Source of the DNA: Hypoxylon rubiginosum
Taxonomy: Eukaryota; Ascomycota; Sordariomycetes; Xylariales; Hypoxylaceae
DNA length: 64,000 nt
Assembly: GCA_902806565.1 (NCBI GenBank)
Contig: CADCXA010000021.1
Span: 310,001-374,000 of the forward strand
Direction: 5' to 3'
The notes beneath the pieces are model-generated. The model was not told the origin of the DNA and did no database searches. It worked only from the letters and a program-made list of their open reading frames with translations. Both the position numbers and the translations under genes were made by a program. This document shows positions 1-10,110 of this stretch, in pieces; within the stretch, counting starts at the first letter, position 1, and every line of letters starts with the position of its first letter.

Positions 1-126
1 AAAGATCATCTACCCTAAAAACATATTGAATCCAAAAGATGGCCACGCCAGGCTGCGCTATGTTGTAACAAAATACAAAAGAGATGAAAGTTTTAAAAAA
101 CAGTACATTGCACACGAGAACACGTT
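1..126. other. 3' flank of the erdS-like gene
   Basis: This is noncoding sequence downstream of the minus-strand stop codon at 127-129. It is A-rich and probably 3' UTR plus terminator. No other gene is seen before the window edge. Confidence 0.5.
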
Positions 127-2862
127 TTACATCTCGTCCTCGAAAAATCTGATCAACGTTCTGCACCCTGAGACCCCCAGGCCCATGAATGGATAACAGA
201 TGTAGACCGGATCTTGCTTCGCACCGAACTTCTCTCTGAACTCGCTCTTAGCGACCAGTCGAAGTTGTTGAGCGACCGTCTTGTAGGTGCGGCGTAGTAG
301 CTTAGCCTTGACACCATTCAGGTTGCAGCCGATGAGTAGTTCGTCCATAGCGCCAGCACCGAAGGTTACGCTGCTGACCCCTGAAGATGTCAAGCTCGAG
401 ATAGCGCGAGAGATAAGGGCCTCGATGCTGCCAGATGGTGATCCGGGGAAATCGAGCGCGAATTTGATTTGGTAGCCGTGTTGGGGCGAGAGGCGGTGTA
501 AAATGACAAGACCGACAATTTCGCCATTCTTGTCTTCGGCCCACAGGTAGCGCCGGTGAGCCATAGATATCCAGGGGCGTACTTCGGTGATGTGAACTTG
601 CTTGCGACCTTTGCGACTCTCCTTCCAGTCGACAATGCGCTTGTCGATACGTTGTTTCACTTCATCAGGTACCGGCTCACCAAGCTGCGTTTCGTGGATC
701 TTCACTTCGGCCCTCTTAGCCTGGCGCTCCTTCCTGGCCACCGTATTCGCGCTATTCACGTCTACGCGCTCTTCAGCGACGCATGTTAGCGTTCGCCATC
801 CAAGTTTGCAGCCGAGAATCTCTTCGACCTGCGCAGAGACTAGCAGCCAGATGGGCCGAAGATCCTCGCTCTTCCTCAAAAATTTAAGGAACGAACTGAT
901 AACCATGGGATACTGGCGAGTGTCGCAAAGCGGGTTACCCATTATCATGGCATATCCATTTTCTGCGGCGTATCCAATCGCTGCTCCGGTCTCCGTATCG
1001 CGCCAGACCCTGTACCGGTCGTCCAGCCAAGAAGTATTCGTCGCATCGCCGTAGTTGACAATAAGCTTCTCAAGCTCAGGCAAATGAACGTGATCGTGAC
1101 CTCCTTCGAACTCGTAGCGGATCGTATCAGCTTCTGGGAATGGAACCTTTCCGGGTTGGTTGGCTTTCTTCGCAGGTAGGGATTTCGGATCCCTCGGGAA
1201 TAGGGTGGCATTACGAACGTCTCCTAGATTCAGTAAAAGGAATAGCACACGTTCCAGGCCAATCCCGCACCCGGCATGAGGTGGTGCACCCCACTCGAAG
1301 GCCTGCATGTACTCTTCCATTCCACCCGGATCTACTCCTGCTTTCTTCATTCTTTCAGCCAAGAGTTTCGGCTGGTGAATTCTCTGACCTCCCGTCGTGA
1401 TCTCTTGGCCGCGAAGGAATATGTCGAAGGAATTGGTAACCGTGTCGTCATTGGGGTCCAAGTGTGTATAGAATGGTCGCGCCGACGCGGGGAATTTGTC
1501 GAGAATGAAATAATCGGTCTTGTACTTCTCCTTGACGAGCTGGCCGAGCCGCATCTCTGCACGTGTTCCGAGATCCTCATTCTCGGAAGCTTGCTTGCCA
1601 TCGTCGTCCGTCCATCCTGACGAATTCAATAATTGAATTCCTTCCTTGAAGGTAAGGCGGGGAGTCTGTTCCAGCCAGACCAAGTCCTCATGCGGGAATC
1701 TCGTCTTCACGCCATCCAGCTCCTTGCGATACCGAGCGTAAACGCCCTTGAAAATAGACTTCAGCATCTCGTCGATGACGTCCATGGCTTCGTGGTAATC
1801 ATTGTGAATCATCATCTCTATATCTAGACCGGTGTACTCAGTTAGATGTCGGTGCGTGTTGCTGTCTTCTGCTCTGAAAACGGGACCGATTTCGTAGACG
1901 CGGCCAAAATCCGCGGAGATGGCCGACTGCTTGGACAATTGCGGGCTCTGCGCCAAGAAAGCCGTCCTTCCGAAATAATTTACTCTGAACACCTCGGCGC
2001 CCGATTCTGTCGCGGCTGGCATGAGCTTGGGGGTTTGGATCTCGATGAATCCTAGATCGTCTAACGTAGAGCGGAAAATGTTGCAGATGCCCGAACGAAT
2101 TCGAAATACGCTCTGCATGACGGGAGTTCGCAGGTAGATCAACCGGTTGCCGATGCGAACTCGGTTCGTAGCTGCTAGGCGCACTTCATGAGTCTCGTCA
2201 TCCTCCACTACCTGTTCCATGTTGTAAACATCAATCGGCGGAGGCTCCTCCACCGGGACTAAGACATGCATGCTGTCGATGAGGATCTCCAAGTCGTGTA
2301 TACTGCACGTCTTTATCTTCTCCGGTGGCGCGCGTACAGTTCCTCGAATATGCACTAGGCATTCCGCGTTCAAATGCTCTGCCCACCGTACGAACTTTTC
2401 GGACACAGCGCCGTCCCGGGCTTGCAGGACACCTTGCACGGTATCAACCTGTTGGCGCAGGAGGATGAATGCTAACTTGGCACTTACGGACCGCACGTGG
2501 TGAAGCCGCGCAGTGAAGCTAATAGTCTCTCCAATGTGGTCGGTAGTTAGCTCTTCAAGGGAGAAGGATGGTGGCATGTCCTCTGCGGTGAGCGTGCCAT
2601 AGCTCGATTGTAGCTCTGGTGGCTCAGATGCTAGCGCTGCTTCTTCTTCCTCTTTCCGCTTCGTCTGTAACGATTCGCGACATTCCTTATGTGACAGTCT
2701 CTTGGCCTGTTTCTCATATAAAGCCTTCACCCGCTTCTTATCCGACTCATCGCTCAACCTGTCCGTGTCGCCGATCTGGATCTTGGTGATATGGTTCTTG
2801 GCGGAAGAGTGGCCGACGATTCGGTTGAGCAGCAGCAAAGGCTGCCTTAGCCTTACGGGCAT
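127..2862 (-). CDS. erdS: AspRS-DUF2156 fusion, ergosteryl-3-beta-O-L-aspartate synthase (ErdS-like)
   Basis: A single-exon protein of 911 residues. Residues about 95-560 form a class IIb aspartyl-tRNA synthetase: an OB-fold anticodon-binding domain (about 110-205), motif 1 (GFIEIQTPKL, 271-280), the flipping-loop region FLAQSPQLSKQ (302-312), motif 2 (FRAEDSNTHRHLTE, 329-342) and motif 3 (GCGIGLER, 531-538). Residues about 585-905 match the GNAT-like DUF2156 (phosphatidylglycerol lysyltransferase C-terminal) type, with a basic linker near 705-760. In published work this fusion (ErdS) charges tRNA-Asp and transfers Asp to the 3-beta-OH of ergosterol. A divergent alpha/beta hydrolase next door fits the ErdS/ErdH pairing. 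All AspRS motifs look intact, so the synthetase half is probably active. The first 40 residues resemble no domain, so the true start could be slightly internal. Automatic pipelines would call it simply aspartyl-tRNA synthetase. Confidence 0.9.
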   Translation of the reverse strand: MPVRLRQPLLLLNRIVGHSSAKNHITKIQIGDTDRLSDESDKKRVKALYEKQAKRLSHKECRESLQTKRKEEEEAALASEPPELQSSYGTLTAEDMPPSFSLEELTTDHIGETISFTARLHHVRSVSAKLAFILLRQQVDTVQGVLQARDGAVSEKFVRWAEHLNAECLVHIRGTVRAPPEKIKTCSIHDLEILIDSMHVLVPVEEPPPIDVYNMEQVVEDDETHEVRLAATNRVRIGNRLIYLRTPVMQSVFRIRSGICNIFRSTLDDLGFIEIQTPKLMPAATESGAEVFRVNYFGRTAFLAQSPQLSKQSAISADFGRVYEIGPVFRAEDSNTHRHLTEYTGLDIEMMIHNDYHEAMDVIDEMLKSIFKGVYARYRKELDGVKTRFPHEDLVWLEQTPRLTFKEGIQLLNSSGWTDDDGKQASENEDLGTRAEMRLGQLVKEKYKTDYFILDKFPASARPFYTHLDPNDDTVTNSFDIFLRGQEITTGGQRIHQPKLLAERMKKAGVDPGGMEEYMQAFEWGAPPHAGCGIGLERVLFLLLNLGDVRNATLFPRDPKSLPAKKANQPGKVPFPEADTIRYEFEGGHDHVHLPELEKLIVNYGDATNTSWLDDRYRVWRDTETGAAIGYAAENGYAMIMGNPLCDTRQYPMVISSFLKFLRKSEDLRPIWLLVSAQVEEILGCKLGWRTLTCVAEERVDVNSANTVARKERQAKRAEVKIHETQLGEPVPDEVKQRIDKRIVDWKESRKGRKQVHITEVRPWISMAHRRYLWAEDKNGEIVGLVILHRLSPQHGYQIKFALDFPGSPSGSIEALISRAISSLTSSGVSSVTFGAGAMDELLIGCNLNGVKAKLLRRTYKTVAQQLRLVAKSEFREKFGAKQDPVYICYPFMGLGVSGCRTLIRFFEDEM

Positions 2863-2915
2863 CGTGTCGCGTCTATCGTTGTCGCCGTCGCCGTCGTGGT
2901 GGCGGTCGAATATCT

Positions 2916-2954
2916 CTCGTTTCGTTTCGTTTCGTCTCGTCTCGTCTCGTCTCT
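2916..2954. repeat. CGTTT/CGTCT pentanucleotide repeat
   Basis: About seven tandem 5-bp units (CGTTT changing to CGTCT) lie 50-90 bp upstream of the erdS-like start codon, probably in its 5' UTR or core promoter. Read on the transcribed strand it is a GAAAC/GAGAC purine-rich run. Confidence 0.8.
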
Positions 2955-3821
2955 ATAGTAGTATGGTCTAAGCTGGTCTATCTAAGCAGAACCAAGCGGG
3001 TTGAAATATAGGAGGCAGGTTGATTTTTGTGGGTTGCTGCGCCTGTGTTGATAGCGGCGCTTCGGGGTTCACAAGAGATCTGGATTGGTGAAAAGCAGAC
3101 AAAGTACGGAAAGTTCTCGGGTTTGTATCGTGAGAAGAAGGGTTCAGTGAGAAGTTTATATTCAACCTTGGCGGAAACTTGGTTCGATAGGTCCAGACAT
3201 ATCGCCCCTGCTCCGGTTCCAATTCCAGGTACTAGTAAATTCTTTTTTTTATTTTTATCTTTTTTTTTAGGCCTCTGACCTACCTAAGCAGCTTAGCAGC
3301 TAAGCTCGGCTCTTACGGCGCATGCCAGTGCATGTATGTGAGTGCCTCATGGGATGAATAATTGGCCATTACTTAGCTCACATGGTTCCGGCACTCCGAG
3401 TACCTTGTAACACCCATCCACCATCTTCGAAATGCAGGCTTAGAAGAAAAAAGAAAAAAAACCAACGATGATTAATCGGCGTTCCCAGTTACCATCCATG
3501 TACCTGTGACGAAAGGGCTGAGAGGGAGTATCCATATCGGAGCAAATGGACCGGAACGGTGTCAACTGGCACGTCCAATCAACAACTGCGCTGCCCTCCA
3601 AGACTATCCTTATTCGGCAAATCGCTATTTCCAGACACTTTAATGCAGGGGATAGCGGCAGCAGAGGTGCCACAGGGGTGCCACAGATACGCCATGATTG
3701 ACCTAAATTGGTCTTTAGTTGCCGCTTCATTTGTGGGACTGAAGAGACTCATGACATCACGAAGCCGAACATCCAGTTCCAGCAGGTCGGTCCCGTTACT
3801 AAATTTTGTAATTCGTGTGCC

Positions 3822-3848
3822 AACTCATGGAACTCATGGAACGTATGG
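3822..3848. repeat. 9-bp tandem triplet (AACTCATGG type)
   Basis: Two exact AACTCATGG copies (3822-3830, 3831-3839) are followed by the variant AACGTATGG (3840-3848). The unit shares the TGGAAC core with the CCACTGGAA triplet 114 bp further on. Confidence 0.8.
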
Positions 3849-3961
3849 AAAGCGTCCAACCGTATTAAAGCGTGTCGTAGACGACTAGGCAAGTACTTTT
3901 GCCATCAGCCCTCTAGTTATCGTCCCCTAATCTCAAATAGGTGTAGTGACGTTGTAAGGTG

Positions 3962-3988
3962 CCACTGGAACCACTGGAACCACTGGAA
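3962..3988. repeat. 9-bp perfect tandem triplet CCACTGGAA
   Basis: Three exact CCACTGGAA units lie back to back in the erdS/erdH intergenic region. Function is unknown; it could be a regulatory iteration or a minisatellite. Confidence 0.85.
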
Positions 3989-4720
3989 GCTTTTGGGGTA
4001 ATTCGGACTTCTTCTACCGCTGCTTGCCACGCCTGCGCCACAATCAATGTGTAACCTTTTGAAGATCAACGAGAACATCTACCGTCTTTCAGGGTAGGTC
4101 AGCCACATATTTCAACTCTCCAGCCATAATGTCACCCTTTTCTAACAGTCTACTATCAGGCCATTAAACGAATTCGCCGAAGTCCGGGGTAGGGCTTAGC
4201 CAAGTTAGCAGCTTGTTAGCAGCTTTGGCAGGTTGACAGCCAGCAGACTATCCCGAGGCCCAAGGTAACAAGCCACCCCCTAACCCCCTTGCCCCCTAAT
4301 CGTTACCGAAACGTCACTGGACGGTGTAGACTCCTGATACAGTCACTGTACCGCCTATCAAGCCTATCAGCCATTGCTGGTCTAAGCCTCGCTTGACTTG
4401 CTTGCGCAATACGCCCTCCTCGTCTGGATAATTTGGAAAATAGACAGGTATCAGAATCTTATCCAGCTTCTACCTACACAAGACCATCAAACATTGTAAT
4501 AATTTTTATTTCGTTCTGCTTCAACAATATCAAAGATCAACAACTACTCGACTTCTCCAAACAGCTGTCGGGTCGATCTGAGCATTCACTTGGTTTTGCC
4601 TCTTGTTTCTGCGTGCGATGCGCACACGATTTATAATCTAAACCTCTGGAGGAACATTATACCGTGCACACCTGCACCTGACTCCTGACTCGCGCACATC
4701 GAGTATAGCTCAACCTCAAG

Positions 4721-5896
4721 ATGCAGACCGTTGAGGGAATACCCGTCCCTACCAAGAGTAACCCGGAGAAGGTACTCGAGGGTCAGGTGTCTTCCTACGA
4801 AAAGCCAAAGAAGGCGAAGGACAAGACTGGCGCTCCTCCTTCGCGCTTCTCTCTCCGCATGACAGCTGGTTGGTGGAGGTCATTGCAGTGCGTTGGGATG
4901 GGCTTGCATTTCCTCGCTTCACCCCGACCGCCTAATCCAGATTTTGTCAAGTTCATCCCCTCTACATTAGCAAGCAAGAAAGGCCAGTTCAGCCTGCAGT
5001 TCTACCTACCAGAGGGATATAAGAAGGACCCGAGTAGCGACAAGTGGCCTGTCGTTGTCAACTTTCACGGCGGCGGTTTTACGCTGGGGAGCGCAACGGA
5101 TGATGCGAGGTTCGCGCGTGTCGTGGTAGACAAGTGCCACGCTGTCTTCGTCTCGGTCGATTATCGACTAGCACCTGAATTCCCCTTTCCTACCGCTGTC
5201 GACGATGGAGCGGACGCGATACTATATATCATTGAGAACGCGGCGAAACTTCGGCTGGACTGCAATCGAATAGCAACGTCTGGATTTTCTGCAGGCGGTA
5301 ACATTGCCATCACAGCGCCTATCCGCCTTTTCGAGCACTGCAAGACGGCAAAGGTCCCGGAGTATCGTATTATCGCTGTTGCAACATGGTACCCGATCAC
5401 CGACTACACCCTAAGTCGCGCCGAGCGACGGGCGCTGGCGCTCCGTCCTGAAGCCACCCTGCCGCCGACATTGACAAACCTCTTTGATGCATCCTATCTG
5501 TTTCCACCCGATCTAAACCTTTCTCACCCGTGGCTGTCGCCCTCGCAAGCATCCGACGAGATGCTCAGGGAGAGCATTCCTCCAAACGTCATCTTCTACA
5601 CGTGTGAATGGGACATGCTGCTTCACGAGGGCGAGGAGCTTGCCCATCGGCTGCAACAGGAACCTATTTCGAAGAATGTCTACTATACTATGGTAACTGG
5701 CGTGGCGCATGGCTGGGATAAGGGGCCAAACCCAGTGAAACCCCCTCCGAAGTGCGAGAAGCTCTACGCAGAGTGTTGCAAGACGCTTAACAGCATTTTC
5801 GAAGGAGACGAAACACATTCTTCTTTCCTCCACATTCCGCTGAAACTGCCCCAAATCCTACATTCGAAGCCAAAGGACGAGAGTGACGGGGAATGA
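4721..5896 (+). CDS. erdH: Alpha/beta hydrolase, candidate ergosteryl-aspartate hydrolase (ErdH-like)
   Basis: A single-exon, 391-residue protein of the hormone-sensitive-lipase-like alpha/beta hydrolase fold. The oxyanion-hole motif HGGGF is at 116-120, the nucleophile elbow GFSAGG at 188-193 (Ser190), the likely acid is Asp298 (CEWDML), and the likely His is His330 (GVAHGWD), so the triad is complete. A hydrophobic stretch near 50-66 could anchor it to membranes. No signal peptide is evident. It lies divergently from the AspRS-DUF2156 fusion. Published work describes ErdH as the dedicated hydrolase that removes Asp from ergosteryl-aspartate and is often encoded near erdS. The hydrolase family is clear from sequence; the ErdH assignment rests on the neighbour. 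The alternative is a generic fungal esterase/arylacetamide deacetylase. Confidence 0.75.
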   Translation: MQTVEGIPVPTKSNPEKVLEGQVSSYEKPKKAKDKTGAPPSRFSLRMTAGWWRSLQCVGMGLHFLASPRPPNPDFVKFIPSTLASKKGQFSLQFYLPEGYKKDPSSDKWPVVVNFHGGGFTLGSATDDARFARVVVDKCHAVFVSVDYRLAPEFPFPTAVDDGADAILYIIENAAKLRLDCNRIATSGFSAGGNIAITAPIRLFEHCKTAKVPEYRIIAVATWYPITDYTLSRAERRALALRPEATLPPTLTNLFDASYLFPPDLNLSHPWLSPSQASDEMLRESIPPNVIFYTCEWDMLLHEGEELAHRLQQEPISKNVYYTMVTGVAHGWDKGPNPVKPPPKCEKLYAECCKTLNSIFEGDETHSSFLHIPLKLPQILHSKPKDESDGE

Positions 5897-7091
5897 TTCT
5901 ACCTATCTGCTCAGCGCCAAGCGCCTACATAAACTGTCAACTACCACTTACCACTTATCAGACCCCTATGCATCACAGATACCAATCATTACAGCTCTAG
6001 GATACCCTAATGTATAACATCGTCACATCTATTGTCATATTTACATTTATGACCACTCATTATCGACTAATCACAATTACCCTAGATTGTATTTGTGAAT
6101 TAATAGAAATCATTTAATCAATCTCGCTCGGCTAGATATCCGATATACGTGTTCAATGCTGAGTTGTATCATGATGCTTAGGCGAATGTGAGGTAACGAG
6201 ATCATACAACGCCAGACCAAAGACAAGATATCTTGAAATTCGTAGCAATGGTGAGTTCGTATACGTCATCTCTTAGCTTTATGGTGGGGTAACCGCCAAG
6301 ATCCAAGAGCTTCGGCAGTGCCAGCGCTAGCCGTGCAACAGCAGATATAGGTCTACGTCAATAGACCCTTTTAGTGCATACTCTAGTTATATATGTCTTA
6401 GATATCGACGTCTTGCATCAATGTAATAATAGGTTGATATGTCAGGCATTCTCTTACATGTATGTCGTGCAGAAGCATGATTTATAATAAATCTATGCAA
6501 CCCAGCTGACGCTTTCGACCGCTTATGTATTTTTTTTGGAGAATGCATAGTAACACAATGCGACACGTTCTTGTAAATCCTGCCCCTTTCCCGGGTATTT
6601 GTATGATTATATGGCCTATATTGCATATTACGATAGCATTCGCGTCTTGGTAACGGCCGAATCATGCATATTACGCATATTATGCTAGAAATGCAGGGGT
6701 CAATGCCGGGCCGTTCGGACTTACCTTTAGGACCCAACGGGCCAAATGCTCCAGAAAGCAGAAGGGGCTCATCCCTGCTTCGCGGATCTCGAAATGCAAA
6801 ACGTCATCGCCTTCCTCTACGCTTTCTCTGGGCTTTCGTCAGTCTTCGTGTCAACTTTTTTGGATCGATCGATATTACGATCCCTATCCTATGTCCTATG
6901 TCCATCTCCGTCAAAATCCCCGACGCCACAACAATATTATCTACCGCGAAATGAGATTAACAACTTTTCACAGGACTAGGAGTCTGCTCACTGACAAATG
7001 ATCGAATTATCGTGTCAGTCTAGTTCGCAGAACCTAACGAAACATTTCTTCTATTCTTCTTCGGCAAACTAGCTGCTCTAGGCCGGCCCTG
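5897..7091. other. Intergenic region without recognisable genes
   Basis: About 1.2 kb between the hydrolase and the membrane-protein gene. Short frames around 6387-6979 on both strands overlap each other, match no family I know and lack clear splice context. I see only UTRs and spacer. Confidence 0.5.
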
Positions 7092-8277
7092 ATGAGTTTC
7101 GATATGGCGAGCAATGACTTGGAGAATGGGACTGCCGCTCTAAACCCGCCTCCCGCGTCGTCGGGCCCAGACGAGTCGGGATGTTCGTCGTCTACCTCGT
7201 CCGCGCCCGCGCCCGCGAGCAAGGATCGGAGCGAGGAGCTACCCGGCCTCCCGCGACTGAATTATAAACTATTAGACCACAAGAAGAAGCTCTTCCTAGT
7301 CGGAGGCCTCCTGGTGCTCGAAGGAAGCATCTTACCTCTTGTATTATTCTACCCGCTGTGGTACGCCACGACTCTTAGACATGGTATTCGTAAGTATCCC
7401 GTATTTCGTATTCCGTCTTCTGCGCCCGTCACCATCGAAATAGTATCAGATCAAATGAATAATAAATATGCCAAACCCAACTGCTTACGTATATGACCTA
7501 GTTTTCGCAATTATCACTTCGTTCTTTGGCATCGTTTCGGGCCTCGAGTTCGCCCACCGCTCCTGGCGACTTATCCTGAAAGATGACAAGTACCGACCAC
7601 TCGACGGCGGGCGCTGGCGCTTCGACTTTACACACATGACGCTATCGATCGGCTACACGGTGATGACGGGAATATTGATCGGCGCATCGATCCCCCACGA
7701 ACCTCTTGTGCGCCCCCTTGCCATGCCGTTACCCCTATTCTTCATCGAAGTGGGCTCTCTAGCGCTCGCGAGCGGCTGGATGGACGCGAGAAACATGCAC
7801 ACTACGTGCAAAGTCAGTTCGACCCCAAAGGGTACACTGATGCCGCCTATACTTTTGATATTCATAGAAGACGTCGTTGCCGTCGACGGCGGCGCGGGCA
7901 AGACGTACAGGAGGAGGCTACTAGGTAGATACAAGGCCAGCAAGCATTTCAGAGCTTTAATCAAGGGACTGAATTGGTTCTGGGGTGTTGGAAGCATACT
8001 TGTCGGGGTGGGCTCGTTAGCAGTGGTGTGGACAGTACAACAAGAAATTGCCTATGGCATCGGTAAGTTTCGAAACCTTCTATACACGACTTACTCTTGC
8101 GTTATGGTACTAATCCAATACTTTACAGGGTGGGGCGCCCCGCTAGTTTTCACTACTTTGTGGACATTTATCACGATATTATGGGCGCGCCGAAGTCTTC
8201 GGATAGAGAAGAAGAGTTGGATGGCTGATTTGCGATGCCAGTGCCAACACAACGACGAAAAGACGCCGCACTCTTAG
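7092..8277 (+). CDS. Fungal multi-pass membrane protein, function unknown
   Basis: A three-exon gene encoding about 335 residues. Exons are 7092-7389, 7502-8062 and 8129-8277. The first intron is GTAAGT..CCTAG (112 nt). The second is GTAAGT..TACAG (66 nt), has a TACTAAT branch site and no stop, and is easily missed. Splicing joins H-G-I-L-F-A and Y-G-I-G-W-G in frame. The first 60 residues are Ser/Pro/Ala-rich and cytosolic-looking. Then follow about six hydrophobic helices, including KLFLVGGLLVLEG, FAIITSFFGIVSG, LSIGYTVMTGILIG, PLFFIEVGSLALA, WGVGSILVGVGSLAV and LVFTTLWTFITIL. It looks like a conserved but uncharacterised fungal integral membrane protein. No catalytic motif is visible. Confidence 0.75.
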
Positions 8278-8817
8278 AAGGGAGATGCGAATATACATGG
8301 AATTTATACTGTAGAATAACGATATACGATCATGAATCCCAAAGAATAAGGGACCAAAGTAATAGAAGTGACTCTGGTCACGAAGTTCCCATAAGTCCAT
8401 GAGATCAGACAACTGATGACTACCTACTCAATGAAGTTAAAGTGTGTACGCCTTCTTATATTATAAGATGTCGTCATCCATCTCGTTATTGATCACTGGC
8501 TTAATGGCCTCACTAGTTCAATAGTGTTTTAGTATTGCAGAAGACAGCGTAATAGGGGAATTCCATTCTTGAGTCATATTTCAAAAAGTCCATGTGAGCG
8601 AGAAGTCTAAATCGAATGTAATTTCATCTAGCTAATTATATTTTAAGTATGTCTAATGTCTAACAGTTGAATATCAGATCATCCTCGGCCAAAATCCAAT
8701 GCACGCATTCTAACCCCTTAACGCCTTGAAAATGCAAATCATATTCTAAATGCCCGACGCTTTGCAAATGACCGCCCAATGCAGACCTCACACATAAACC
8801 ACAACACGATGTTCCAA
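8278..8817. other. Convergent 3' intergenic region
   Basis: Convergent 3' ends of the membrane-protein and But2-type genes. The stretch is A+T-leaning, with no frame worth calling and no RNA gene seen. Confidence 0.5.
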
Positions 8818-9561
8818 CTAGCAAGTATAAGAGAGGGTGATGCCGTTCTTGCCGTCCTGGTACATGTACAGGTGGCCGTCGCCGTTAACAGGGTTGAGCG
8901 CGACCTTGATATAGATATTCTCGGCGCAGGCGACCGGGCTGCCGGTGTGGTTGGTAGCCTTCTCGGTCTGGTCCCAGAACGTGAAGTCCATGGTCGAGTC
9001 CTCGGCCGAGTCGTCCTTGGGCTCGTAGGCGGCGACGCTGGCGGCCGACACTTTCGTGTCGTCGGCGGGGAAGCCCGTCAGCGGGACGGTCGACAGCAGG
9101 CCGTTCTTCTCGACGACGAAGACGCGCTCCGACGCGTCGGCCTGCGACCACCCGAGCGTGCAGCTCTTGGCCGAGGCCGGGATGCCGCGGAAGACGGCGA
9201 CCTGCTCGAGGGCCGGGGCCGTGCCGACTTCGAGGCGCGAGACGGACGCCTCGGCGCGGTCTGGCTCCGACGGGTACAGGTTGTACATGGTCGGCTGCCA
9301 GAGCTTGACGCTGCCGGTGCCGGTCGGGCAGGCGGCGGCGGCGACGGTGGTCGTAGTAGGAGGAGCGGGGACGGCGGTGGTGGTGGTGGTGGGAGAAGTG
9401 ATGGAGGGGAGAGCGCAGGGGTCTTGGGTGAAGCAGCCCCGGTATCCGTTGGCGCATGAGTAGAACACCGAGCCTGCCGGGCAGTCCGTCCATGTCGGGG
9501 CGGCCACGACAACTGCGGCGAGGCAGGCCAGGGAGGCGGCGGTCTTGAAGATGGCAGACAT
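8818..9561 (-). CDS. Secreted But2 C-terminal-domain-like protein
   Basis: A single-exon protein of 247 residues. A signal peptide is clear (hydrophobic core 8-20, likely cleavage around AA-PTW at 20-21). Next comes a short Cys module (CPAGS..SC..GYRGCFTQDPC, about 27-49), then a Thr/Pro/Ala-rich linker (about 50-78) likely to be O-mannosylated. The C-terminal domain of about 165 residues has the W-P..Y-PSEPD start, the FxGIP..AxxCxLGW core and a terminal Cys. This resembles the But2 C-terminal-like domain family of small secreted fungal proteins. Codons are strongly GC-rich at third positions. A 14-unit AGT repeat lies in the 5' leader. Function is unknown; a cell-wall or effector-like role is only inference. 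Confidence 0.75.
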   Translation of the reverse strand: MSAIFKTAASLACLAAVVVAAPTWTDCPAGSVFYSCANGYRGCFTQDPCALPSITSPTTTTTAVPAPPTTTTVAAAACPTGTGSVKLWQPTMYNLYPSEPDRAEASVSRLEVGTAPALEQVAVFRGIPASAKSCTLGWSQADASERVFVVEKNGLLSTVPLTGFPADDTKVSAASVAAYEPKDDSAEDSTMDFTFWDQTEKATNHTGSPVACAENIYIKVALNPVNGDGHLYMYQDGKNGITLSYTC

Positions 9562-9591
9562 TTTGCTGTTGGAGATGGGATTCGTACTGGG

Positions 9592-9637
<46 letters not shown>

Positions 9638-10088
9638 ATAGGTATTAAGATGAGAGAAGATCGAGTTAGTTATGAAATATTAGTGATTAGACTGGTTTTG
9701 AAGATGTGAGATGATGATGAGAGATGGTGATAGTAAATTATCGTAAACATTGACGATGATCACCGCCTTTATACATGTTTGCTACCTACCTACTAAGTCT
9801 TTGCGAGCTATTGTTGGTGCCATCGCCAGCGAGGCTCTGAGGCTGGTCTGAAGGAATCAATGTTGGGGCCCTAGCTGCTGACAGCGAAAAAGCGCGGCTG
9901 AGTGCATGGTGAATAGCACTAAGCACCCGGCCGACGGGGCGGTAGAATTGACAGCAAATGGGAGAGGCAGGGAAAGTTGAGGCCTAATTAGGATCTCGGA
10001 CTACTAATAAGCCCCCCGCAGTTATCGTAGATTGGAGCATCGGAAGCGGGACTGCGCATGGTGATCCTAATAGGCAGTCCTACCTGCA
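9562..10088. other. Promoter region of the But2-type gene up to the element edge
   Basis: Apart from the AGT tract this stretch shows no gene. It retains normal base composition right up to the left terminal repeat, so the mutation that erased the element did not visibly leak outward. Confidence 0.5.
9595..9636. repeat. (AGT)14 microsatellite
   Basis: Fourteen uninterrupted AGT units lie 34-75 bp upstream of the But2-type start codon, so probably in its 5' UTR. Such a tract is likely length-polymorphic between strains. Confidence 0.95.
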
Positions 10089-10110
10089 CTCCGCTGTAAA
10101 TTTACGCTAA

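Larger units (their letters stand above)
2863..4720. promoter_or_regulatory. Divergent intergenic region between erdS-like and erdH-like genes
   Basis: About 1.86 kb without a credible gene separates the two start codons, so it must hold both promoters. It contains a CGTTT/CGTCT pentanucleotide run (about 2918-2953) just upstream of erdS, an 11-bp GGTGCCACAG-type doublet (about 3667-3687), and two 9-bp triplets (3822-3848 and 3962-3988). A pyrimidine stretch ending in TTTAG (about 3240-3271) resembles an intron acceptor but is not tied to a reading frame. No specific factor site is assigned. Confidence 0.5.

Noticed and set aside
6387..6979. Overlapping frames of 77-116 codons on both strands
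   Set aside because: Unrecognised, mutually overlapping, compositionally random and lacking splice or start context.
8779..9512. Long frames in other registers (226, 202 and 144 codons) over the But2-type gene
   Set aside because: Shadows of a GC-rich coding region; only the 247-residue frame has a signal peptide, domain core and sensible composition.
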